NCBI GenBank assembly: GCA_013054445.1
Contig: JAAMPI010001003.1
Coordinates: 1 to 21,326, forward strand
Origin: Cudoniella acicularis
Taxonomy: Eukaryota > Ascomycota > Leotiomycetes > Helotiales > Helotiaceae
DNA: 21,326 nt
Direction: 5' to 3'
Below are positions 9,441 through 18,853 of the stretch, piece after piece. A program made the position numbers and the translations under genes. Position 1 is the stretch's first letter; the number at the start of each line of letters is the position of its first letter. The notes below the pieces were generated by a model. The model was not told the DNA's origin and ran no database searches. It saw only the letters and a list, made by a program, of their open reading frames with translations.

Positions 9441-11686
9441 ATGGATCTGCGGTCTGTTCCCTATAGGCGATCTCCCCCTCTCTTCGCTCGTCAGCTGGGG
9501 CCTCGTGCTCCCGCTCCTGATGTGACCGAGGTGGTGGCTGCAGATGGAGACGTGATTTCAGGGGTTCGGGCGAAACGTGTACGCACTCCGGTATGTATAT
9601 TTTGCCTTTCGATTTCACATGAATTTTGGAGTCGAGCTTTAAGACAATGTCCTGAGAGCGCTCGACTCCTGAGCTCCTCCTCCCTTGCAGCGTATTTGAA
9701 AACCCCGTACTAATTTGGTTATAATCCCAGCGGGCTCGGTCACGAGAAGTACTTGATCGAAAGCAACTCGACTTTGGGTTTTTATCTAGTTTTGAGATGG
9801 CGACAGTCAAGTTTCCTGGTTTGAGTGCTCAAAGTGCCGATTTAGGTGCAGTTTCCAATATCTCACCTAATCCTCAATGCACACCGGTTACATCTCAAAT
9901 CAAAAATGATTACCAGTATCAGCCACTTAACCCAAATAAAGACGAGATTCGACTCATACGGCTTGAACCAGGTGACCTATCTACTATGGTTGACCACATA
10001 GCCACATGTAGCATTCATGTTGCATCGATTGAGGACGCTCCTTTATACGAAGCTCTATCATACACGTGGGGAGATTCGCAGCTTCAGATACCAATACGCC
10101 TCGATGGCAAATTATTTCCCGTTACATGGAATCTGGGGAGTGCTTTGCAAGCACTTCAAAGAAAATCGATTGGAAAGATGTTTTGGATAGATGCAATCTG
10201 CATTAATCAAGCCGACGAGCAAGAACGGAGCGAGCAAGTGAGCAAGATGCGAAAAATTTATCGTCGAGCGAGTAATGTCGTTGTTTGGCTCGGGAATCAC
10301 GAAGCTAATAGCGAGCTTGCGTTCCCTTTCCTTATCGACATCTACTCGCATCGATTTAAGAGGGATGAAGTAGAGGCCATGCTCAAATCACCGCTTATGC
10401 TCAAGCATCTCTATGGTCTTGCAAGTCTCTTCAGTCGCTAATACTGGTGGCGTGTCTGGGTGATACAAGAAATATACTTCGCTAAAGCCATCATGGTACA
10501 TTGCGGACATTATCATGTGGATTGGAACACGTTGATCGAGGTTCAATATCTTTTGAGCACAGAATACGGACCACTCATCAACAAAATATCAACAGGTAGT
10601 CTAATACTGTGGGAACTTCAGCCCGCTCTTACTTTTCGAGGACCGCGGTCTTTACTACTAGATCGAACAATAGGCTTCAACGACCTTGCACAAGAGCTGA
10701 GTCTCTTCAACGCACTCCTTATGCACCGTCTAAAACATTCAACAGACCCTAGAGACAAGGTATACGCGCTGGTGGGCCTAACATCTGCAAGAAACGATCC
10801 AGCATACACAATTAACTACTCGCGCTCTGTTCGACAAGTCTATATCGATACCGTGGATTATATTCTCAAGACATCCCGACACCTCGAAATCATATGTGCA
10901 AAAACCAGAGGGGACCACGAATTTGATTTGCCTTCTTGGGTGCCGAACCTGGCTTCAACAGGCGCAACTTGCCCAATACCTCATCGCCACGCGAGTACCA
11001 AATGCGTATACGATGCATCTAAGAATCGACAGAGTGATGCGAGTATCTTGCACGAGGAAGGCATTCTCAAAGCGAAAGGTATACGTCTAAACTCTATCAA
11101 GCACACCAGCGATATTTCGGAGATCGCAAGTTTGAGTGACTTCTATCATTCTTACAAAGCGCTTCATGTCTGGTACAAATTCCTAATTACGCATCAACCT
11201 AGCCTCAGACAAGATGAAAGATTTACGAGACTGATATTGGGCGATATAATACCCGAGAGATCCATAAACTACGGACGCTTATTTCCCCACTTCAATCACT
11301 TACAGGATACCTGGGGAGCTATCATAAAGCAGGGTCCGTTTTCCTTCCCAGATTTGGAATCGCATGCCTCCCTAAAATACCTGGTGGATGGCAACTATTT
11401 CAACGACAACACACTTAGTCACTGGGGCAATACCTTATCACAAAAATTCTTTAAACGGCGACTCTTCATCACGGAAAGTGGCGACATTGGTCTTGCTGGA
11501 GAAGAGGTTGCGGAGGGCGATATCTTGTGTGTGATTTTTGGCTGCTCAATTCCAGTGATCTTGAGAGCCGTTGATGACCACTTTATTTTTGCTAGTGATG
11601 CAAGCGTTATTGATTACATGTTTGGCAAGGGTATTGATGAGCTGGAGATGGGGGAACGTGAGGAGGAGGTTTTTGAAATTCATTGA
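9441..11686 (+). pseudogene. HET-domain (heterokaryon incompatibility) protein gene with internal in-frame TAA
   Basis: Proposed model: exon 1 9441-9590 (50 codons, ATG preceded by in-frame TAG 9423-9425), intron 9591-9730 (GTATGT, TACTAAT branch 9708-9714, CCCAG), exon 2 9731-11686. An alternative start is ATG 9797 in the same frame. From 9797 the HET domain has YEALSYTWGDS, FWIDAICINQADEQERSEQV, MRKIYRRASNVVVWLG and, after the stop, YWWRVWVIQEI, then DPRDKVYALVGL. The C-terminus has the usual GDILCVIFGCSIPVILR and ends in VFEIH. TAA at 10439-10441 interrupts the domain right before YWWRVWV; the frame is then open for over 400 codons with conserved motifs, so the mutation looks recent. Intact length would be about 701 residues; as read, 214 or 286. 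HET proteins mediate non-self recognition and programmed cell death after hyphal fusion, often with a second determinant; no partner gene is evident beside it. Confidence 0.85.
10439..10441 (+). other. Premature TAA stop inside the HET domain
   Basis: The codon lies between LFSR and YWWRVWVIQE, in the same frame as the sequences on both sides. HET proteins commonly have Pro, Glu, Asp or another residue here. GAA or CAA to TAA would need only one change, and CAA to TAA is the RIP-type C-to-T transition. An intron removing it would also delete the conserved WV-QE motif. Confidence 0.85.
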
Positions 11687-13308
11687 AAGCGCCCCGAGGG
11701 AGAACCACAGGAAGAAAAAAGCTCAGCGACACGACAGTCAGATTCGACCAGCACTTTTAGCTTGCATTCGCCATTCGTACAAGGAGAGACGCAACTTTGA
11801 CGAGAGCTACTCACGAGTCCGTTCTCTGGGGGTGCAAACCCCTCTTTCACGGAGCACTAGTTGAATGCATTTCCGCGGCCTGAAAATTTTCAATTCCGAA
11901 TCGGGTACGCAGGTTATTCTTCTGAATTCCAAGATTACCTGAATACCATTCTCGGAGAGTTGGCCGGTCCTTCGATAATGGCGGCCAAAATGGATGACAG
12001 TAGTGTTAGTAGTTTTTACGGTGTCAGCTGGACAAATTCAAACGTCAGGCATGCAACAGCAAAACAGCTCAACAATCAAATAAGGACCTCTCAAAAAATG
12101 GCCAAAAATTAGATGATTATTAATCAAAGAGAGAGAAACGGTGTCAGACCTCAGAATATTGAACTCAACAATAATAGCTTAACATAACGATTGTCATTGC
12201 TTGTATACTTGACCAAAGTTTGAAATACTTGGCATATGATCAAATCATTCTTTAAAGACTTGTAAAAGCGGGAAGTGCTGGGGTTTTTGCAGAAAGCTAA
12301 AAGCTTTGAATGTAGCATTCATATAAACCTTCGAGCATATATACCTGACGCCGCATAGAAATAGAAGCATAGATCGGTCTGGATCTGGAGCCATGGTTTG
12401 TGTACGCAGAAAGTTTGAAGGCACAGAATTTTTGTCACATGGATTCGCAGTTTGACTAAAAAAGTATTTTATTGAGAAGCATGCTAAGCAAACTAATAGC
12501 TGGATCTATAAATTTAGATAGATATCCGTGTCTTTTCTCCTTTCAATAAATTACGTTCCAACTACGAAGTAGATACGCGTCGAAGCTTCCGAGTCTCCGA
12601 TATCGGAGCTAAACCTTTCAACCCTGAACCACCCGCTTGAGTTGGGACGCACCTTTCCTTGATGATTTTCTTTGAAGTATATACCTATATTCAATCTCAG
12701 GGAACAGCTCAGAAGTGGAGCAATCAATTAATATTCATGAATTCAATCCTTTTCTTCTGCGACCCCTTATTTAACCCTGGATTCAATTCCAAACATTCTC
12801 ATTCACTCTTCCCTTGAAGGCTGAACAGGCAGCTATGCGCAAAGAGTGATCTATTTGAAGTTGTGATGCTCTTAAGAAACATTACAAGGCCTGGAAAATC
12901 TTAAACTCACTTCGGTTCGAGGCACTAGCTCAGGGGCGACTTCCAGAATCGGACCGTCACGTGCGGAGGCTCCTTTGGATCTGGCACAGGCGCTAATAGC
13001 CGCTCCCCGCTGTCTAAGTGCCTCACCAAGACCAGCAGGTACAAGTCACGAACAACATCTACAAGTATCTTCTTAACTCTACTCAACCGAGAGATCACGT
13101 CGGATCTAAAAAGGGATCACGCAGTCAAGCGTGAAAATTTTAACACCTATCTCACTATTTAATATCATCTCTGACGGGCAACCTGATTGCTATTTAAGCA
13201 ATCAGCCCCGTGTGAGAAACACCTCCCACCGTCCTACATCTCAACACCAAGACAACTATCTCCATCCCAGCCGTCGAGACTTCTCGCTGGCTTCATCGTC
13301 AAAGCATC
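11687..13308. other. Long intergenic region between HET and Rcd1 genes
   Basis: No gene is supportable in 1.6 kb. The frame after the HET stop stays open for 37 codons, and an 83-codon ATG frame at 11861-12112 has no recognisable features. The stretch from 12120 to 12560 is A/T-rich. A GTCACGTG box at 12956-12963 and the C/A-rich leader at about 13200-13300 probably belong to the Rcd1 promoter and 5' UTR. Confidence 0.55.
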
Positions 13309-14538
13309 ATGCTCCAAGGCGCGCACGTGTACTCACACCAGCATTCTTATAACCCCCAAGGCGAGCCATCATGGATGCATCAACAAAGCCATCATCAACA
13401 TGCGCAGCAAGCAGCCGCTGCCGCCGCGTCTGCAGCTCAACAACAACACTACAATCGCATCGCAGTTAGCCATAATGCTGCTGGACCTCTAGCTGCTTCT
13501 GCACATGGACAGGACACTGCTGTGATGGACAACGTCACAGAGGAGAATCGGCGCACTCTTGTCTTTATCGCTGATCTCTTGAACGAGGATACAAGGGAGG
13601 CGGCACTCTTGGAGCTTAGCAAAAAGCGTGAACAAGTTCCAGAGCTTGCGCTGATCTTGTGGCACTCTTTTGGTATGTCTGCCAGCTATTTCCCCCATAT
13701 CCTCACCGTGCTAACGTTTCCTAGGGGTCATGACATCGCTTCTCCAGGAAATTATCTCCGTCTACACACTCCTCAACCCTTCCCAGCTTACGGCTGCCGC
13801 TTCAAATCGAGTCTGCAATGCATTGGCTCTTCTGCAGTGTGTTGCGTCCCACAATGAGACCCGAGCCCTGTTTCTCAATGGTATGCGCAAAACTGGAAGC
13901 TGGTGGGAGATCATTGCTAATATATCCAGCACACATTCCTCTATTCCTTTACCCTTTCCTTAACACCACCTCGAAGTCAAGACCGTTCGAATACCTTCGA
14001 CTTACATCTCTCGGCGTTATCGGAGCACTGGTCAAGAACGATTCCTCCGATGTCATCAACTTCCTCCTTACCACCGAAATCATCCCACTGTGCCTTCGAA
14101 TTATGGAGACGGGTTCTGAACTCAGCAAAACCGTAGCCATATTCATCGTTCAAAAGATTCTCCTCGATGACCATGGTCTAAACTACATTTGTGCCACGTA
14201 CGAGCGGTTTTATGCAGTAGGCACGGTCTTGAGCAACATGGTTTCGCAGTTGGTGGAGCAGCAGACTGCTAGGTTACTCAAGCATGTTGTGCGCTGCTTC
14301 CTACGGTAAGACAACAACTCACCCCTATTCATTAATCTTTCTAATTCGGTTTTGCAGCCTCAGCGACAATGCTCGTGCTCGCGAAGCCTTACGCCAATGC
14401 CTTCCTGAGCCTCTGCGCGATGCCACTTTCTCCTCGGTTCTCAGAGATGACGCCGCAACCAAACGCTGCCTTGCCCAGCTTCTGATCAACCTATCAGACA
14501 ATGTTGTTGAATCTTCAGGAAATCACCAAGGAATCTAG
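13309..14538 (+). CDS. rcd1: Rcd1/CNOT9/Caf40 subunit of the CCR4-NOT complex
   Basis: Four exons: 13309-13672, 13725-13880, 13930-14305, 14358-14538 (stop TAG). The introns are 52, 49 and 52 nt, all GT-AG, and all junctions keep frame; the product has 358 residues. Residues 1 to about 70 are Gln/His/Ala-rich and probably disordered. From about 80 ([19 protein letters not shown]) it follows the Rcd1 armadillo-repeat core, including [77 protein letters not shown] and RYxVGxVL-like [10 protein letters not shown]. The end ([20 protein letters not shown]) is also typical. In the family this is a peptide- and nucleic-acid-binding scaffold of CCR4-NOT, acting in mRNA deadenylation and translational repression; in fission yeast Rcd1 is needed for nitrogen-starvation-induced sexual development. 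A single-copy conserved gene with no sign of damage. Confidence 0.95.
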
Positions 14539-16080
14539 TCACAGACAACTCTCCATACTTCTCTCTGTATCATACATCGTCAAACACATTCGCCACGACG
14601 CACCCCGCGTGGTATTTTTAGCTCTGGTTTCCCATAGACACAACGATACCCGGTTTTATTTCGTCGACATTGCCGGCTGGTGCAGCTGGTAAACAACGGT
14701 TTCATAAAAGCATTTGCGGGACGAGTAAAGCTCGGTTTGGGGTGTTCATGGAGGCTCCGTTTCTACAGTCGGGTTTGTTTTAACCTTGATTGCTTGCATT
14801 AACCACAGATCTATTTGTTTCCTACGCGTTCCTTCTTCATCAATCTGGTGTTATTGGCTTTGGTCTCTTGCATTTCGGATGGAGTTAGGGATGATGGATG
14901 ACATGGCGGCCTGTAACCTGTGCTAGCAGGGCGGAACCTTTGTAAATTATGAGTCTTCTGGAATAGAAAAGACGGAAGAGATATTTTTTGCAAAACAAAT
15001 TGGTAACTCTGGAGAACATGGGTGATGAGTGTGACTTTTGGAAAGCCCTGCACAATTGGATATCATTTCAAGGGTCTTAACGCCGAAATCTCCTGCTCCG
15101 TGTCACAAGCTAGCGCAGTGGCACCCTTCAAAGTCAGCAAAACAGTAGGTATGACGTATACAGTGCCACTTCTTTCAACGTAACAGGCCAGACCTCCTCG
15201 TCTTAACCCTTGGGTTACATCGTGAATTTGGAATAGGCGTTGAATTTCTAAAGGCCGAAAACGTAGGATTAATGAATAATCGCAGAAACGCTGAATAATG
15301 CTGGTGGGATGACATGCATGTTGGAAGCGAGTACGGGTGGTGATAAGGAAATGCTGGTTTAAAAGTGCTGGTGGTATTACGATAGATCTAATAAAGGCTG
15401 TTTATAGTAGTGTTTAGGTATTTCAGTGATTAGAATTAGTTTTTGAAAGAGAGAAAGAAGGAAATTTCTTTGAAGAAATTATAATTAGAGATAATTCTTT
15501 CTAGTTTAAATAGTCGTAATAAATCTAGAAATGTCTCCTAATTTTCTCTCTTTTTCCAATGGTGCATCACGTTAAATATGTTTCATCTATATCCCAATTT
15601 AAGTTTATCGTATTCGGCCAATAAAATTCTGGTTAGTAAGTGCCGAGAACTACATCATTTTATGTCAGACATCTTGGAATTGCGCTTTTTGATGGCAACC
15701 GTAGCAGCACCTTTCCCACCTTTGGCAAACACTTCCCTGGAAACGGCAACCTTATTTCAACACAACAAACCGGACAGTGATCACTAATCTCTCAACCTCC
15801 TCGGTCACCACCATAGGCTACCAGCAGTACGTCCGTACTTTATCCTCACTTAACAGCAAGCTCAAGGCGTGCTTAGGTACAGCAGAGCGATTGCCGTGAG
15901 GGGCTTACCAATGCCCCTGTGCATGGCTACCAAAGTCGTGGTGTCGTTCCGGACAGCTCGGCCACTGACGGCTACGCCATACTCAACCCTGAAGCTATTC
16001 GGCTGACCCTGGCGTCCTGCACTCAGCGGTCAGAAAGTTTATAAGATTGCTGCTGCTCGTGTCTCTCAATTTTTCCTACT
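14539..16080. other. Intergenic region between Rcd1 and bZIP genes
   Basis: It comprises the Rcd1 3' UTR and the bZIP promoter; no gene is supportable. An A/T-rich segment at about 15350-15620 contains nested inverted repeats (15446-15553). The last 250 bases before the bZIP start are GC-richer, with a TTTATAAG at 16038-16045 that lies close (36 bases) to the start codon for a TATA box. Confidence 0.55.
15446..15553. repeat. A/T-rich nested inverted-repeat segment
   Basis: The outer arms AAAGAGAGAAA (15446-15456) and TTTCTCTCTTT (15543-15553) are perfect 11-bp complements. Inside lie AATTTCTT-TG-AAGAAATT (15463-15480) and the pair TTTCTAG (15498-15504) / CTAGAAA (15525-15531). No target-site duplication is visible, so a MITE relic is possible but unproven. 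Confidence 0.5.
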
Positions 16081-18539
16081 ATGGAACCCTCATACAATTA
16101 TCCGCAGGATGACTATGCTCTAGCTCTTCTCACGCACGCTGCTATGCAAACAGACAACACTGATTCAGACCCCCCCGCTTACGGCATTATCGCTCCTTGC
16201 GGTTTGACATCAACCGACGTCCAGGGTGTTCTAACGTCCTCAACAGAGTTCACTAATCAAACCAACGACGTCAACCGTCGAGAAACCAGTACCTCAAAAC
16301 CCCAGGGTCCCGAAGCACCAAGCCAGTACAACAATCTTGTATTACCTCCTTCCAGAATGGAAACTCTTACATTTAATACAAATCATGCTTCGAGAAGCAA
16401 TCCCTATATGGACTCGGCATTTCGGGGAATTGGTTCTGAGATCTCGAGAAATTACGCCAACAATTTGGGCATCTTGAACGCGGAGTCTTACGACGATGTG
16501 TCGAGAGGAGTTCACGCGAGGCCGGTGCAGCAATCTGAACCTGTAATGCCATTTGGATTGATCGAGCCACGTTTGGAGTCGGATTTTGAAGCTAGGGAGG
16601 AGAAAGAGGGGCCGGAAAAGGAAGATGTACTACCAAAAAGGAAGAAAAGGACCAGGACCGAGATTACGAGTGCGGATGATGATAGAGAAGATGGAAAAAA
16701 GAAATCGAGAGGAAGACCAAGAGTTGATACGAAGGATGAGACTGCAGTTGATGTCAGTATCCCTGGAATTTACTTAATACCTTCTCCTTTTCCAAAGATT
16801 TTCTCCGAAAAAGGAAATAATGAACTGCCATATCACGTGATATTATATTTCTTTGAATGATCATTGACCATCAATAGCGACGCCGGACTCAAATACGTAT
16901 GGCTCAGAGAGCCTACCGTAATCGAAAAGAAACAACGATTTCTTCCTTGGAGAAGCAAGTCCAAGATCTCCGAGGCACCAATGAGGAAATGAACAATATT
17001 TTCATCGCACTCTACGATTTCGCCGTTGGAAAGGGAGTACTGCAACGAGAACCTGAATTTGGACGGCAACTGCAATCTACCACTGAAAGATTCCTCTCTC
17101 TAGCTAGATCCACCGCAGAGGACGTGAATCAGGAAGAGAACCCTGCCGAGGATTCAGAGAAACAGGAACGTACTATTCAAGAATCTGAAACCGGGCGTCA
17201 AAAGAAGAAAGGCAGACGATCGCCAACAAAGAAAGGCAGAATACAAACACTTACACCTCCTCCTCCTCCTCCTCCTCCTCCTCTTCCTCCAGCTAGTGGC
17301 AATAGCCCTATATGGAGTGACTTCCCTCTTGATAAGGCCAAAGATGTCGTCGAGGAGATCCAACCTGGTTACCCGTCACGAGCTTACGAGAGCAGAAACC
17401 GAGTGGAAGAGATGCAGGTGATCACGAGGCCAACGGAAGAGAATGCGAGTTTTCCATTTGATTTTATGGATCTACAACAATATCGGGTAGAGGTGCCAAC
17501 GATGGAGGATTTCTCACAACATTTCCTCCCTCAATCTCAGCCATCACTGCCATCCACATATTCGTACAGTGAAAGCACCTTTGCCCGTCGACTTCACAGA
17601 GGCGCCAATCAGCGTGCGCTCGCACTCATTACTTCTGAACATCCGGACCCCGTGCGCTTTCAAAGAGTGTTTGGCTTTACCTTAATGTACGAAACTAAGG
17701 AATCAATTATAGCACGATGCCGGCGCTTGGTATCGGGTTCTTCCAAAGACACACTGTCAAATTGGCGCGCACCATTTGTTCATGTTGGCGGCGCTGGGAC
17801 CCACTATCCATACCACGAGGGCGAGGTCAATGAAGAATTGATGCCTAAACTTCGAACTGGATATTCCATGGGTCCATTTCCCGCCACTGTGACCGAAATA
17901 CAAGACGAGGTCTTGGAAGCAGATATGCGGTGCACCGTCCCAGGTTTTGAAGGAGAGTTTTTTGATCCCAATGATGTCGAGGGATACCTCCGTGGCCGCG
18001 GTTTGGATATTCCGCCGGCCGCAGATTTGGTAACAATCCAGCTGGACTTTTCATTGCTCTCGGAGAACTCAGGCGCGAGGAGCAATAGCACCAGTAGTGT
18101 TACTAGTGTTATGACCACGCTGTCACCTCGAACTCCAAAAAGTGGGCGGTCAATTGGCTTCGAAAATTCGTTTACCATGGATCCCAAACAAGCGGAAGGT
18201 GACTCCTTCCCCTTTCCTACGAGCTTCTCCACTTGGGATTTTTCGGAAAAGGATGCCAGCAATATTGAGCCTTCTTTTTTGACGATGCCCGAACAAGGTT
18301 CCACAATCCGCACTCCGGACATCACTCTGAATGATAGTGGCCCATCTGAGAAAAGAATTCTTACATTGAACGTGGAAACTCTCATTGATGGTAACCTGCA
18401 CTTATCTAAGTTGTTTTAGAATACAAGCTAACCATAACTAGAATTAATATCACGCGCTGTGTGTCTAGGTCGCACGCCGGGCTTCAGGCAATCAGATGTT
18501 AATGCTGCCATTGTGGCCGCCGCTAAAGCTGGCTACTGA
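16081..18539 (+). CDS. bZIP transcription factor (Pezizomycotina-type with conserved C-terminal region)
   Basis: Three exons: 16081-16752, 16878-18390, 18442-18539; the product has 760 residues. Intron 1 (16753-16877, GTCAGT to ATAG, 125 nt) joins ETAVD to RRRTQIRMAQRAYRNRKE, completing the basic region (225-243) with an AQRAYR core like that of Yap-type bZIPs; the zipper follows (SSLEKQVQDLRGTNEEMNN). Intron 2 (18391-18441, 51 nt) contains a stop; removing it adds ELISRAVCLGRTPGFRQSDV and an Ala-rich tail ending AGY, a C-terminus typical of this fungal bZIP group. Residues about 225 upstream are acidic then Lys-rich (PKRKKRTR, KKKSRGRPR: NLS-like). A nine-Pro run (351-359) and a block ending NWRAPFVHVGGAGTHYP (about 460-535) follow. 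It is probably a nuclear DNA-binding regulator; targets and stimulus are unknown. A CACGTG-centred palindrome lies in intron 1. Confidence 0.9.
16830..16843. promoter_or_regulatory. 14-bp perfect palindrome ATATCACGTGATAT in bZIP intron 1
   Basis: The palindrome is centred on CACGTG and reads RTCACGTG on both strands, the consensus of Cbf1-type bHLH factors. It sits about 35 bases before the intron's 3' splice site. Any role as an intronic enhancer is inferred. Confidence 0.4.
17256..17282 (+). repeat. (CCT)9 trinucleotide run encoding polyproline
   Basis: Nine tandem CCT codons give Pro351-Pro359 of the bZIP protein, followed by Leu-Pro-Pro. Such runs are prone to slippage between strains and may serve as SH3, WW or profilin ligands. 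Confidence 0.9.
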
Positions 18540-18853
18540 GAACAGCGTGTGAGACCGCTTCATGTTTCAAGGTTAAGTGTGGGGAATAAGGATTAGCCTC
18601 CGTTTGACAGCTCTAAACAATGGGCCCATCTCAGATATGGCACTGAAAACGTGGTAATCATGATGGCACAACAACGCAACCCTTATGGTATAAGTTTCGC
18701 AGGCTCTATCGTCACAAAAAAATCTTATAAATAGTTGGACATGAATTCCAATATATTTTGCAAATCCATCCCTTCAGTTTGACCACGGCAACTTCTATAG
18801 TTCTCGGAACTCGTATCTCTTACTGCAGCAAGTGCACTTCACCCATCGCAGCT
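18540..18853. other. Intergenic region and promoter of the orphan repeat-protein gene
   Basis: This 314-base gap holds the bZIP 3' UTR and the downstream promoter. The only clear element is the TATA box at 18726-18733; no gene is seen. Confidence 0.6.
18726..18733 (+). promoter_or_regulatory. TATA box (TATAAATA)
   Basis: A consensus TATA element 121 bases upstream of the chosen ATG at 18854. A transcription start near 18755-18765 would leave a 5' leader of about 90-100 nt. A well-formed TATA box suggests a regulated rather than constitutive gene. Confidence 0.55.

Noticed and set aside
9436..9810. 124-codon minus-strand frame opposite the HET 5' exon and intron.
   Set aside because: No recognisable features; it is antisense to a better-supported spliced exon with consensus splice signals.
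11687..12112. Open frames after the HET stop (37 codons in phase, and an 83-codon ATG ORF at 11861).
   Set aside because: The HET protein already ends in a family-typical VFEIH tail; the lengths are compatible with chance and no domain is visible.
15656..15787. Lys/Gly-rich minus-strand peptide (AKGGKGAATVAIKKRNSKM) opposite a 69-codon plus-strand frame.
   Set aside because: An in-frame stop lies just upstream and no canonical acceptor is present; it could be a gene relic but cannot be supported.
16038..16045. TTTATAAG as TATA box of the bZIP gene.
   Set aside because: Only 36 bases before the ATG, which would leave almost no 5' leader.
18758..18853. Upstream extension of the orphan protein by 32 codons.
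   Set aside because: It would need a TTG start only about 30 bases from the TATA box; the first in-frame ATG is 18854.
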